A DNA stretch of 64,000 nt from positions 1-64,000 of the forward strand of contig CAICTM010000247.1 in assembly GCA_903772945.1 (NCBI GenBank). The letters are read 5' to 3'. This document shows, piece by piece, positions 1-10,801 of the stretch (the stretch's first letter is position 1; the number at the start of each line of letters is the position of its first letter). This DNA is from Seminavis robusta (Eukaryota; Bacillariophyta; Bacillariophyceae; Naviculales; Naviculaceae). Below the pieces are notes generated by a model that saw only the letters and a program-made list of their open reading frames with translations, was not told the DNA's origin and made no database searches. The position numbers were made by a program, and so were the translations under genes.

Positions 1-349
1 ATCGCGACAGGATACAGGAACAAGGGTACTGCTTACGAGCGAATCCAAGGGAATTAAGTTGCAATAAGAGGACAGGACTACAGATGTGGATATCAATGAG
101 AGAAATCAGGACTCTGCCCAAGGGTAAGCTCAGTTCATTGACAACCATAGGGATAGACATATAAGAATAAAATGAGTAACATCTAAAACCTCGCATGCTA
201 CCAGCGACAATACCATTGTGCATGACTTAGTCTAAGGATCTAAAGAGATGTAAGTTTGTATTTCAAATAAGTGAGCAGTTATGATTATTTTTCTAGATAT
301 AAGCCTGCTAATGTAAAGCTGTAAAGCTGATTGTAAGCTGTATCCCGTG

Positions 350-830
350 CAACTACTTAGATTGATCAATCCAAATATTTGAGAATCAATGCTCGTGCTA
401 CTAACTCCACTCTCCTCAGAACTGAGAATTCCCCCGAGGTGCCCCCCCTGCCTAGGTAGAGCTGCAGAATTTTGCCAAAGAGGTGTGCACCCTACAGGTA
501 CCGGGTAGAGGTGCAGATTTGTGCCACCGAGGTGTGAACCGCAGGGGTGCAGACTTTTTTACCACTGAGGTGTGCACCCTAGAGGTGCAGAATTTTGATA
601 CCGAGATGCTCCCCCTCTAGAGGTGCAGAAAAGTTTCCTCCCGAGGTGTGCAACCTACAGGTCAGAAATAATGTTGCCCCCAAGGTGCTCCCCTTGTAAG
701 GGTTTACTGCATTGTACAGTTCTAAAGATTGCAATGCTTTACTAACTAGAATCTTAGATTGATCATTCCAAAGATTTTAGGATCATTCCTCACTGCATTA
801 CCCCACTCTCAAAACCGAGAAAGTCCGGCC
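350..830. repeat. Degenerate tandem array flanked by a direct repeat
   Basis: Between about 425 and 705 a degenerate unit of roughly 45 bp recurs six or so times; its core reads GAGGTGTGCACCCTAGAGGT then GCAGAATTTTG with variations. The array is bracketed by two similar blocks, at about 355-430 and 750-825, both starting CTTAGATTGATCA and ending near CCACTCTC..ACCGAGAA, so array plus flanks form a larger duplicated unit. No open reading frame of interest is present. Positions 1-350 hold nothing I recognise. Confidence 0.6.
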
Positions 831-876
831 TGTCTGCTGGCATGACGCCCGGCCCCAAATGTGGCTTTGTTGTGTA

Positions 877-1356
877 CAGTCAACACTCACTAAAGTTCCA
901 CCCCCCAGCATTAAAAAAAAAACGGAACTTAGCTGAATTACGGAACTTTAGATCTTTGGAGCCCCATATCGGCCGTTCGTGGTCTTAGGACCACTTGGGG
1001 TGGTTCCTGTCATATTCTATTGTTGTTGGGGGGGGAGAGATAAGCAGTCTTGGGGTGGAACTGCTTTGCTCCTATGTATGGTGTCTGTATTGTGTTGGAC
1101 CAGTAGAACATGCTATGTGCTAGCTAGTTTCGAGCCCTCTAAGATGCCTGTCATGAAAGATAGATGAAGAAACTTCATATATGTATAATGAACAATCTGA
1201 ATGCTGGGTCCTACTTGGCAGCACTGTCTCAAACTGCCACAAAGCACATTCACTGTCAGTCATGAGAACTAGTGACTCAGGGGGGCAGCCCTGAAAAAGA
1301 GGAACTTTGTAGAGTAATGGAACTTAAGAAAACGGAACTTAAGTGAGTGTTGACTG
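877..1356. mobile_element. TA-flanked MITE, copy 1
   Basis: This 480-bp element begins CAGTCAACACTCACT and ends AGTGAGTGTTGACTG, a near-perfect terminal inverted repeat of about 23 bp that extends into AAGTTCC/GGAACTT. It is bounded by TA on both sides (875-876 and 1357-1358), the target site expected of Tc1/mariner-type elements. GGAACTT recurs as a subterminal repeat. It has no transposase, so it is a non-autonomous MITE. The small ORF inside is not credible as a gene. Confidence 0.8.
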
Positions 1357-1358
1357 TA

Positions 1359-1848
1359 CAGTCAACACTCACTAAAGTTCCACCCCCCAGCATTAAGAAA
1401 AAAACGGAACTTAGCTGAATTACGGAACTTTAGATCTTTGGAGCCCCATATCGGCCCGTTCGTGGTCTTAGGACCCACTTGGGGTGGTTCCTGTCATATT
1501 CTATTGTTGTTGGGGGGGGGAAGGAGAGATAAGCAGTCTTGGGGTGGAACTGCTTTGCTCCTATGTATGGTGTCTGTATTGTGTTGGACCAGTAGAACAT
1601 GCTATGTGGCTAGCTAGTTTCGAGCCCTCTAAGATGCCTGTATGAAAGATAGATGAAGAAACTTCATATATGTATAAATGAACAATCTGAATGCTGGGTC
1701 CTACTTGGCAGCACTGTCTCAAACTGCCACAAAGCACATTCACTTGTCAGTCATGAGAACTAGTGACTCAGGGGGGGCAGCCCTGAAAAAGAGGAACTTT
1801 GTAGAGTAATGGAACTTAAGAAAACGGAACTTAAGTGAGTGTTGACTG
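1359..1848. mobile_element. TA-flanked MITE, copy 2, head-to-tail with copy 1
   Basis: A second copy (490 bp) of the preceding element lies in the same orientation and shares the TA at 1357-1358 with copy 1; its other end is the TA at 1849-1850. The copies differ by single-base indels (longer G runs near 1512, an extra C near 1455) and few substitutions, indicating a fairly recent tandem duplication or insertion of one copy exactly at the other's TA. Confidence 0.8.
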
Positions 1849-2373
1849 TAGGACTCCACTCTACATGTAGTAAAATCTAACTCTGAGTCGCTAGCTAGCC
1901 AAGAGTAGAAGCTGGAAGCTAGCTGGACCATTGGTACTGGTACCGGTTCTTGTATGAAGGGCAAGCCCCCCTAATTGCGTGACATGCATAGGGGGGACTC
2001 GACTGTCACTCTTTCGTTTCAGATTCTCACTAGCTAGCACTGTGGGTTCGTTTCTCTAGCTAGCTAGCTAGCTAGTACCGGTAGGGAGGAGCACTTTTAA
2101 ACTTCTCAAAAATTCTTTTCAAGAAATAGACGGGTCTTTGAAGATTAGACTAGGTGCCAGTCCTGGCAGAAAAGCACATACATCGGCTCGGCACTCGGCA
2201 CAACATGAGATGCGACGGTGATGCAAGAATTGATCGATTGATAAGACAAACACACCAAGCCAGAGGGCCCAGCCACACAACAACAAGAGAAGTACCGTAG
2301 CTAGCTAGAGGTCAGCAGCAGGAGACAACAGCGAAGAAGAAGGGAGAGAGAAGAAATACAAAAGAAAATTAGA
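1849..2373. other. Intergenic, upstream of ARM gene
   Basis: No gene is visible. The stretch holds a run of the palindromic tetramer CTAG/GCTAG (about 2057-2075) followed by TACCGGTA, and GGTACCGGT near 1940; these short palindromes recur in most intergenic regions of the window. The last 100 bp are purine-rich and lead into the start codon at 2374. Confidence 0.5.
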
Positions 2374-5300
2374 ATGACGATGCTGCCACTGCATCCCATT
2401 GATTTGTTTTCCGAAGATGGGACGGTTGTGACGGAAGCGGATCGAGAGGCTTTGGCAGCGCGCAAAGGCAAATGTTCCAGTTGTGACATTCCAACCCACA
2501 AGGTGGCATTTCCCTTACGAAAGGTCCCCTTGACGAACGACCATGTCTATCAAGGACAATGCATTCGATGTAGTCATTTAACCAACAACAACAACAACTC
2601 TCCACAACAAACTCATATTCCTGAACATGTTCGAACGACCTGGGAACAAAAGTATCCTCATCTAGTGATTGCGTCGAGTAGCAGGCAAAGGGGACACAAC
2701 CGCAAACCGTCGCATGGGACAAGCATTCGACAGGCATCTCTGACCAGCAGCCAAAACAGCCAAAGGAGATCGGAAAAATCAAGTCTTTCGCCCATGACTC
2801 GCAGCAGACATCATGTACAACTACCAACCAACCTGCTGGACGATTCCGAACATGCTTCCGGTCCTACGTCTTCCCGAAGCATGCCGTTACGAAACAGCGC
2901 AACGAATCCGGCATGTGTTGTTGTTGTTGACCAAGGACACAGACGATGCCACAGTCAAGGAAATCCGCACATTGCGACGAGTCCACACAAAAAATGTGCC
3001 GCCACTACTCCCATGCATCATCACAGAAAACCCAGTCGAGGAAATCCCATTCCTCCTCTGCCTCTCAATACATCGCATCATCAAACCCTCCGACAACCAA
3101 CAAGTCATCCCCAGGACTGGGATGTGGCATGCAATGAAGATGCTTTTTTGGACGCCCTCCTGCTGTCTGCCATTACGGTGGAAGCAGAAGAAGATGGCGT
3201 ACATCCACTCTTACGGGATAGTAGTACACCGGGGTGCCATGAAACACACCATCATGATGTATCCCACGCCATGAGCTCAGGCAACAACAACAACAATAGG
3301 GTACATGTACTGGAAGACACACCAGTCGTCAATGGGATGCCAGTGGTGCTTGCCAATAATAATAATGGGATGGTAGTGACAAACGGGGTACCAATTACGG
3401 GAGAGCAGTCCAAATGCTGCAATTGCGGGCATGGTCATTCTTCCTCAGCATCCATTCTGCTGACACGGGAGAACATACACCATTGGCTTCATCAAGCCCA
3501 GCTTCCAGAAGATTTTCGACTTCAAATAGTGGACAACAAAAACAACAACAATTTGATCGAGGCGATCACTATGGAAATGAAAGTGAGCAAATGCAACAAA
3601 ACAGTGCAACGGAATGGTTGCCGAATACTGTACCAGTATTGCACATCTACCGCCAGCGACAACTGGGTGAATGGCGACGAGGAAACGACAAAAGGCATTT
3701 GTTCCATGGCCAGTGCACTCATTTCGGCAATCAACTGCAACGTGGAGGATCCGGTTGTGGTGGAACATGCAAGCTTGACGCTCGACCAGTTAATGCCGGC
3801 TTTCATGGCATGTTCACAACAACACAACAGCAACTACGACAGAGTACAGCGGGCCATTCGATTAGCGACAGAGGCACTTGTCGCGGCCCTCGAACGACAA
3901 CAAGGAAATTTACCAGCGCAACAAGCCATTACCAAAACCCTCTACTGGTACAATTTCATGACCGAAAAAGAGTCCACTACAGTCGTTCAAAATGTAATGA
4001 TCGCAAAACAAGCCAAGCTCTTGCCAACACTCCAAGCTTGCATGCAGGAACATGTACACGATGAGCTTTTGCAACAATATGCGTGTGGTATTCTGAATCT
4101 ACTACTGGTGCAACAGCAACAACAACAACAACAAGAAAAGGCCAGCCAAGACGCGGCAGAATCCAGCAGCAATCATGAGTATAATCCTGTGGTGGCACTA
4201 CTCTGCCTGATTATGGACCGCCACCGCAAAATTGTTTGTGTTCAACAAGAGGCGATGGCGTGCCTCTACTCGGCCACTGTGAACAATAGTCTCGTCGAGG
4301 CGGTCGAGATATCCGCTGTCGTGGAAGCCATGAAAGCCCATCCTAAGGACAAATCGGTGCAATCGTTTGGTTGCGGCGTGATCCGGAACGTTTCGGTGCG
4401 CAAAACCAACGTTTCCGTAATTGAACAATGCGGTGGGATTGACGTCATTGCCCGGGCCATGGATGCGCACCCTGGTGAAATGATGTTGCAGTGCAGTGGT
4501 TGCCGAGCACTCAAACATTTGGCAGTGGATGATTCCATGGAGCTGCTGATTCAACAAAAGGGTGGAATTGGAACAATCATCCAGTCTCTACAAGGCTTCC
4601 CCTTGGAGGCTGAGTTGCAACGTGAAGGCTACGCAGCTCTTGCCCACCTGTCTCACCGAAAGGACTCAAAATCCATATTGGTCCGCCACCCTGGTTTGGC
4701 GACAATGCTAGTGGCTGCCATGAAACAGCATCGGCAGGACGGAAATGTGCAGCAAAAGGTCTGCAGCGTCCTGCTCAACCTGTCTCTCAGTGAGACATTT
4801 ACAAATGCATTCGATCAACTTGGGGGAATCACATTGGTCGCAGCAGCCATGACGAATCATGCAGAGGATGTCAAACTGCAACAATACGCTATTGGGTCAC
4901 TCCAGAACTTTTGTCGCAAAGGCAATTGTAGCGCCACGTTACGAGCCAGCGGTGCAATAGAGGCCGCCATCCACTCGATGTCCGCGTATGGTGGCAACCT
5001 CAAAATCCAGATGCACGCCTTGGGATTCATAAAGAATGCGTCGACCCACAAGGAAACCGCCATTCAGATTGCCCAAGCTGGAGGTGTTCGGTCTATTCGA
5101 GAGGTAACGGAGAAACACACATACAATGCCGCTCTGCATCTGGAGGCTTGCCTGGCGATGGTGAATATGTCCCGTGCAAAGGAAGTCGGGGCGACGATTG
5201 TGGAAAATGGAGGCGTCTCCATAGCAATCTGCGCCATGCGGCAGCACGTCGATTCTGCGGCGGCCCAATACGCAGGATGCGGACTTCTCTGGAGTCTTTC

Positions 5301-5712
5301 GGCGACAACATCCACGAGCCATGATGTGATTGCGTCCCAGGGAGGTGTTCGTAGCATCCTGCAAGCCATGAAGAAACATCCAAAAGCTGCTGATGTCCAG
5401 CAAAAGGCATGCCTGGCATTGTATAATTTGACACCACATGAGGGTTGCCGAAAAGGAATCGAAGAGAATGGCCGCGGGGTAATCTTGGCAGTGACAGCCA
5501 TGCGAGAACACGGTTCTGATCTCCCCATTCAGAGATACGCCTGCAAGTTCTTGGCTCTCATGGTGCGTGGTGGCAAACACAACGTTGATATTCTAACGGC
5601 GAATGGTGGTGTCCCCGTTGTGAATGCGGCATTGGAAAGCTTCAGGAGCAATGATGACGTGCAGAAATATGGCACCCGAATTGTAGAAATCTTCAGGCGC
5701 AGCCATGGCTGA
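2374..5712 (+). CDS. Armadillo-repeat protein with N-terminal Cys-pair motif
   Basis: Intronless 1112-aa protein. The N-terminus (about 34-66) has two Cys pairs, CSSC..THK and CIRC, with zinc-ribbon-like spacing seen at the start of many diatom scaffold proteins. Residues 70-500 are low complexity (Ser, His, poly-Asn), with a Gln run near 585. From about 560 to 1105 there are tandem repeats of about 42 residues with the pattern IxxIxxAMKxHPxxxxVQxxACxALxNLS, typical of ARM-like repeats of the LRRK2/vacuolar-protein-8 kind, which form a protein-binding solenoid. No catalytic domain is seen, so a scaffold or adaptor role is inferred. The ATG at 2374 follows a purine-rich leader and begins the Cys domain directly. 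Function unknown. Confidence 0.85.
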   Translation: MTMLPLHPIDLFSEDGTVVTEADREALAARKGKCSSCDIPTHKVAFPLRKVPLTNDHVYQGQCIRCSHLTNNNNNSPQQTHIPEHVRTTWEQKYPHLVIASSSRQRGHNRKPSHGTSIRQASLTSSQNSQRRSEKSSLSPMTRSRHHVQLPTNLLDDSEHASGPTSSRSMPLRNSATNPACVVVVDQGHRRCHSQGNPHIATSPHKKCAATTPMHHHRKPSRGNPIPPLPLNTSHHQTLRQPTSHPQDWDVACNEDAFLDALLLSAITVEAEEDGVHPLLRDSSTPGCHETHHHDVSHAMSSGNNNNNRVHVLEDTPVVNGMPVVLANNNNGMVVTNGVPITGEQSKCCNCGHGHSSSASILLTRENIHHWLHQAQLPEDFRLQIVDNKNNNNLIEAITMEMKVSKCNKTVQRNGCRILYQYCTSTASDNWVNGDEETTKGICSMASALISAINCNVEDPVVVEHASLTLDQLMPAFMACSQQHNSNYDRVQRAIRLATEALVAALERQQGNLPAQQAITKTLYWYNFMTEKESTTVVQNVMIAKQAKLLPTLQACMQEHVHDELLQQYACGILNLLLVQQQQQQQQEKASQDAAESSSNHEYNPVVALLCLIMDRHRKIVCVQQEAMACLYSATVNNSLVEAVEISAVVEAMKAHPKDKSVQSFGCGVIRNVSVRKTNVSVIEQCGGIDVIARAMDAHPGEMMLQCSGCRALKHLAVDDSMELLIQQKGGIGTIIQSLQGFPLEAELQREGYAALAHLSHRKDSKSILVRHPGLATMLVAAMKQHRQDGNVQQKVCSVLLNLSLSETFTNAFDQLGGITLVAAAMTNHAEDVKLQQYAIGSLQNFCRKGNCSATLRASGAIEAAIHSMSAYGGNLKIQMHALGFIKNASTHKETAIQIAQAGGVRSIREVTEKHTYNAALHLEACLAMVNMSRAKEVGATIVENGGVSIAICAMRQHVDSAAAQYAGCGLLWSLSATTSTSHDVIASQGGVRSILQAMKKHPKAADVQQKACLALYNLTPHEGCRKGIEENGRGVILAVTAMREHGSDLPIQRYACKFLALMVRGGKHNVDILTANGGVPVVNAALESFRSNDDVQKYGTRIVEIFRRSHG

Positions 5713-6066
5713 GGAAGTGGGAGAGAGATATCACAGGTGCGAGGGGAAGGCACCGGGGGCATTCTAATTAAAACGCCACGATTTTTCACATCAGATCAAT
5801 CTTTGCTCTAGCTAGCTGGTGTATGCCATTTTGCTATGGCTGAGCAGCTACGTTCATTTTCGAGGCCCAGGGAGACCATGCGACGTCCCCCGCAGTCCAG
5901 ATGGCATCTAGACTCTGCTCCACAGTCAGCGGCTTAATGAATGGTCAGCTGGCCGAATTGATCAAAACAAGCCACTGATCGCAGAGACTAATGCTGGACA
6001 AGGCACGACATGTCATTCACTATTTTTAAATTTTGTTGTTGACAATTTATCACCCACCTTCTGTCG
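5713..6066. other. Intergenic between convergent genes
   Basis: This spacer separates the 3' ends of the ARM-repeat gene (plus strand) and the P450 gene (minus strand). It contains a GCTAGCTAG palindrome near 5810 and an AT-rich patch near 6020-6050. No ORF or RNA gene is seen. Confidence 0.5.
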
Positions 6067-7608
6067 TTATTTCCTGGCTGTGACTTGGATGTGAAATCCT
6101 CCTTTCATCTTGCTGATCAAGCAATAGGGTTCAACGGTGCCATTGTGCCCTTTGTTGTCTTGGAACTCAAATCGTTGGACCAGATAGGCCAGTGTCAACT
6201 TCAAGGTGTTGAGAGCCATGGGTTTCCCAAGACACATCCTCTTTCCTGCATTGAATGCTGTAAATTTGAAAGCTGTTGGTTCCTTTTGGTTAAAGAACCG
6301 CGCTGGCTTGAACTCATGAGCATCGCTGCCCCAAACATGCCTGCTCCTTCCCATGACATACGGAGGAAAGGCCACCATGGCTCCCCTGGGAATAAATGTT
6401 CCATCAGGCAAGATATCTTCCCTGACAGCATACTTTGCTTCCTTTGGAACAGAGGGGTGTAGTCGAAGAACCTCCATGACAACAGCATCAATGTATTGCA
6501 ACTTTCCAATAGTGTCATATGAATAATCTTGACCAGAGTCATCATCTGCTCTGCCACAAACGTCATTTGCTTCTTCCAGCATCTTCTCCACTACTTCAGG
6601 ATGCTTGCAGAGCTCGAAGATTGTCCAGGAGAGAGCAACAGCTGTAGTGTCTCGACCAGCGGCCATGGTATTTGTGATGACATCCCTCAGTTCCTCATCA
6701 GAAATGGGGTCGTTGTGTGTGGCAGCATCGTCCAGACATCGACTGAGAATGTCTGGACCCAGCTTCCCATCCTTGGCTGTGCGCCTTCGTCCTTGGATGA
6801 TTTCCTTGGCATTTTCATCCAGGACGACCTTCAGCTGACGAACCCTTTTTTCTCTCTCTGTCAGGTTGAAGTATCGCTTGAGCTCAAAGAAAGGATCTGA
6901 CAATCGCTGAACCATGAGTACCTGCATTTCATCGAAAGCCTGTGCAAACACGTGCTGAGTTTCATGCTGGAGGCTTCCATACTCAACTCCAAATGACACA
7001 ATAGATGTGATATCAAATGTCATGCGAAAGAAGAGATCTTGGATATCAACTTCCTCCTTTCCACTCGTACTAGTTGAGGTATCATTCAGAACTGCCGACA
7101 GCTCTTGTACCTTCTCCAATGTGACTTTGGATGACTCTCGGAGCAGGTTGGTAGAGAACATGCGGGAAGCAATCTTTCTGTGGCGATACCACGTGGATCC
7201 ATCTGCCACAAAGATTCCATTTCCCATGAGTTCTCGAAAAGCAGTTCGAAAGAGATCTCCCTTTTCATAGTTTTCAAAGTTGCTGCCTAGAATGTATTCA
7301 ATGTTCTTTTCATCGGAAATCAAGAAATAGGCACCACTCAATGCACCAAGATTGGGCATGGGTCCTCCCCATGTACATTGATGCTTTTCCGTCATTTCCA
7401 ATATGACTTCCAGTACTTGGCCGCTATGATCCAAGAAGAACTTTAGAATCCCGAGGAATGGATGCCTTTCTGGCCCTGGTAATGATTTGTCCACAGGGTA
7501 GGGTTTGACGCGGTTGTAGGCACGAAGGAGTGAATGAATCAAGATGGCAACCGTGGCACCTGCCAAGAGACTTGCGGTTGGAAATTCGGTACCAGTTGTG
7601 CTCTGCAT
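6067..7608 (-). CDS. Cytochrome P450 (CYP4/CYP86-like)
   Basis: 513-aa haem monooxygenase. Landmarks are an N-terminal membrane anchor (about 8-30, ASLLAGATVAILIHSLL), a Pro-rich hinge, the I-helix oxygen-activation motif AGRDTTA (about 316), the K-helix ExxR as EVLR (about 381), a PERF-like FKPARF, and the haem-ligand loop FNAGKRMCLG (Cys about 457). Overall sequence resembles the CYP4/CYP86/CYP704 fatty-acid omega-hydroxylase group, so an ER-bound fatty-acid or lipid hydroxylase is likely; the substrate cannot be read from sequence. The frame is open back to 7803, but the ATG at 7608 places the anchor at the N-terminus as in the family. It is divergent from the helicase gene. Confidence 0.88.
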   Translation of the reverse strand: MQSTTGTEFPTASLLAGATVAILIHSLLRAYNRVKPYPVDKSLPGPERHPFLGILKFFLDHSGQVLEVILEMTEKHQCTWGGPMPNLGALSGAYFLISDEKNIEYILGSNFENYEKGDLFRTAFRELMGNGIFVADGSTWYRHRKIASRMFSTNLLRESSKVTLEKVQELSAVLNDTSTSTSGKEEVDIQDLFFRMTFDITSIVSFGVEYGSLQHETQHVFAQAFDEMQVLMVQRLSDPFFELKRYFNLTEREKRVRQLKVVLDENAKEIIQGRRRTAKDGKLGPDILSRCLDDAATHNDPISDEELRDVITNTMAAGRDTTAVALSWTIFELCKHPEVVEKMLEEANDVCGRADDDSGQDYSYDTIGKLQYIDAVVMEVLRLHPSVPKEAKYAVREDILPDGTFIPRGAMVAFPPYVMGRSRHVWGSDAHEFKPARFFNQKEPTAFKFTAFNAGKRMCLGKPMALNTLKLTLAYLVQRFEFQDNKGHNGTVEPYCLISKMKGGFHIQVTARK

Positions 7609-8314
7609 TGTTTGACTATATTGGAAGAAGAATTCAAAAAGTGCAAAAGAAAGAGGCTGAACGCCGATGATAGATTTCTTTTGTGAGTGTCGAGGAACAA
7701 AGAGTTTGCGTGCTGAAGGATGCAGCAGAATACCTGATACATGTACGTCAACGCAGCCGCTCCCTTTCTGTGATGCATCAGAGAGGATCCCCCACTTTTG
7801 CACCTGGACATCACAATGGTGGTACCGTTTGCCTTTTAAATTCCGGCACAGAAGAAGTCTTCAAAGGCTTCGCAAGAAGGCGAGGAAGAAAGCTGAAAGG
7901 CGACCTATCATACCGGTACGGTAGCATGGTACCAGTACCTGTTAGCAAGCCAGCTTAGCTGGCTTCAAATCCCACATAATCTCTCTCCTTCCAGTAAGAA
8001 GTGAGTCGAGCGAGCTAGCCAGTCGCCACTGACGATGACGTCCGAACGGAAGGCCCACCACCAGCCATCAACAAAGCATCAACCCGATCTTTGGAAAGCT
8101 TCAGCCGACACGCCGACACAAAACTCTCTTTGGTTGGATCATTCATTTATTCCTTTTCTCTGGACAGCAAAGGTTGGACAGCTGTAAAAGTGGTACCACA
8201 TAGAAGACGTCCAGCAGGCTGAAGTAGGATTGCTATTGGCAGTGCAGTACTGTACTGTACTTGTGTGGGTATCGTCAGGAAAAAAGAGATCAGCAATCAA
8301 GAAGAAGAAGAAGA
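7609..8314. promoter_or_regulatory. Intergenic between divergent P450 and helicase genes
   Basis: About 700 bp separate two head-to-head genes, so the stretch should contain both promoters (inference). It holds several GGTACC/TACCGGTA palindromes (near 7820, 7911-7940 and 8191) and a GA-rich run just before the helicase start. I see no distinct TATA box and no additional gene. Confidence 0.4.
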
Positions 8315-10801
8315 ATGTTGGAACATTCGGCAAGACGGAGATCTTCGTGTCAAAGGCGGCCATGGATGGGGTTGGTGATGATGTTGGGACTCTTGGTCGT
8401 TGCGGCTTGTGATTTTTGCCATGGCTTTACTTCCACCTTTGGAAACCCAAGAATATCCAGAGTGGCGCTTCACGCCAAAAAGTCTTCTCCGGTGGACAAT
8501 CAGGGCAACCGGCGGAAACCTCGATTTGCCCAACAAGTGCACAAACAAAACAATCCACAACAACAGCAACAACCACAACAACAGCAACAAAGACCATCAC
8601 GTGTCCGCAAAGAAGCAGCTCCTCCTCAAGAGGTTTCAAGTAGTAGTACGAGCAGCAGCAGTAGAAGTAGTGTAGAACCACCCAGAAGAACCAATGGCCA
8701 AATAAGTATGAACCGGCCAGTTTCTTCTGTGTCGCCCAATGCGCCTTGGAAGTCTGGAAAATCCATGGAAGAGCTGGAATCCATCATGACCAAACGATGG
8801 GGGACTGACTCTTCTAGATGGTCCTTTGACGAAAATTACGACGACGACGATTATGAAGTGGTTGAGGAGAACGATGAGGAGGAGGACAGTGAGGAGGAAA
8901 CAACCACGACGGCCTCTGTGAAGCAACAACACGACAACGACAATCAGGATTTCTTTTTTCGGGCACCTACTGCCGAAGAATTTTACGACCCCGACGATGT
9001 AGGATACGAACGAATGGCCAAACCAAACAACAACAACAACAATGGACGACCCGATTTGAATTTTGACAATATCGTGGCACCAAAACCCATTGGTGGAAAA
9101 GGAACCAACAACAACAACTTGCAACAACAAGACAATGAGGAAGGTGGATTCTTTGTCACAAAAAAGTCTTCCTCCACCCCCAGCCGACAAGAGCAAACGA
9201 TTGTGGAACCACCCCGACCAGACCCACAACGTCGACAAAAGGCGCCCCTGATTCCATTTCTCAAGGATCCAGATGGAAATCCCATGTTGTTGACACTCCA
9301 ACAAGCCAAGGCGAATTTTGATGCCATGACGGCTTCTGCCAGCCAGGACGACTTGGAGGATGACGACACCTCTACTATGGAAACTGCCCAATCATGGCAA
9401 GAACTGGGAATTACGTCTCCCACGCTCCTCAGCAATCTACAACGCATGCAGTGCATTACTCCTTTAGCAGTCCAAGACAAGGCGTGTCCTGCTATCATCA
9501 CCGGACAGGATGTCTTGGTCGGCACATACACGGGCAGTGGCAAAACACTGGCGTTTTTGGTACCACTCATGGAACGAATACTCATGGCGGATGACAATGC
9601 AACTAATAAAAAGGGCGTCCAAATCATGGTCGTGGTGCCGGGACGAGAATTGGCCAGTCAAGTCGTCAGCGTGGCGCGCCAATTGTTGGAAGGAACCGGA
9701 CGAAAAGCCATGTTGGCCATTGGTGGAACTGGATTTGGAAGGAATTTACAGGATATCCGACAAAAGAAACCTTCCATTATTGTGGGAACGCCAGGGAGAA
9801 TGGCCGAGTTGATTGTTGGAAAACCAGGTGAAAAGTACGTAGGTTTTTTGTTTGTTTCGTTTTGTGCGTTTGGTTTGGTTTGGTTTGGTTTGGTTTGTGC
9901 GTTTTGACACATTGTGCATCTTACACTTTTATATTATGATGTTGACATGAGCAGAGGAGGAAGGTTGAAGGTTGCGGACCTCCAGTCGCTAGTCTTGGAC
10001 GAATTCGATGCGTTGCTATCCTACAAACCGCATCGTGACCCAACTGCTGCCATTGTGGCCGCCTTGAAACAACGCCATAGAGATGCTCTGCAATCCATTC
10101 TATGTTCTGCCACCGCCACGGACATGTTGGGGTCGCCACAGTTGGACAAATATCTTCGACCAGGATTTGCTCAGGCCATGGCAGATCGTAATGACATTCT
10201 CGTAACATCACCAACAACAACAACAGCAGCCAACGATGCTTCAAAGAAAGACAACATTCCACGAGTCAGTCGAACCGTCATTCATGGCGTTGTGCACGTC
10301 GAACATCGCCGCTTTGCCTTGGAAACGCTCAGGAGAATAGTCCACACCGATCCCATTCCACAACAAATTCTTATTTTTGCTGAAAATGCAAGAAAGGTTA
10401 GCATTGTCGTGGAAAAACTCGAGTCCATGGGCATTGTCGCGGCTCCCTTGTCGGGCGGACCCAAGAGTGAAAAGATGGATCGTGCCGAAGTATCCAAGGC
10501 TTTGAGAGAAGGATACGTCGGTATTGTCGTAGCAACAGAAATGGCTGCTCGTGGTCTGGATGCGCCGTTGTTGACACATGTGGTCAACTTGGATCTACCC
10601 ACAGATTCGTCTCACTATGCGCACCGCGCAGGACGTTGTGGTCGTGGAGGACGTCCAGGAGTTGTCATCAACCTGACGACCAGTCCGCAAGAGCGCTTGG
10701 TGCCACAAAAGTTTGCCGATCGATTGGGTATTACCATGCATTCTGTCGAAGCAAGAGGAGGAAAGCTGCATATCGTGGAAGATGGTGTTCAGAAACAATA
10801 A
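8315..10801 (+). CDS. DEAD-box RNA helicase, probably plastid-targeted
   Basis: Two exons, 8315-9834 and 9955-10801, joined over a 120-bp GT-AG phase-2 intron (donor gtacgt, acceptor gagcag); product 788 aa. The N-terminus is Arg-rich followed by a hydrophobic segment and FTSTFG.. after the predicted cleavage point, matching a diatom bipartite plastid signal. Residues 60-330 are low complexity (poly-Q/N, acidic). The core follows: Q-motif region, Walker A TGSGKT (about 405), PGRELASQ, TPGRM, motif II DEFD in place of DEAD (about 521), motif III SAT, and motifs V-VI ATEMAARGLDAP and HRAGRCGRGG (about 728). It is an ATP-dependent RNA remodeller, perhaps in plastid RNA processing or ribosome assembly. 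The start at 8315 is chosen because it precedes the targeting signal; 8366 is an alternative. Confidence 0.85.

Noticed and set aside
7609-7803. 65-residue extension of the P450
   Set aside because: It would place the membrane anchor internally, against the family pattern; the ATG at 7608 fits.
8636-9627. Long minus-strand frames opposite the helicase
   Set aside because: Antisense shadows of the low-complexity CAA/GAA-rich exon; no domain.
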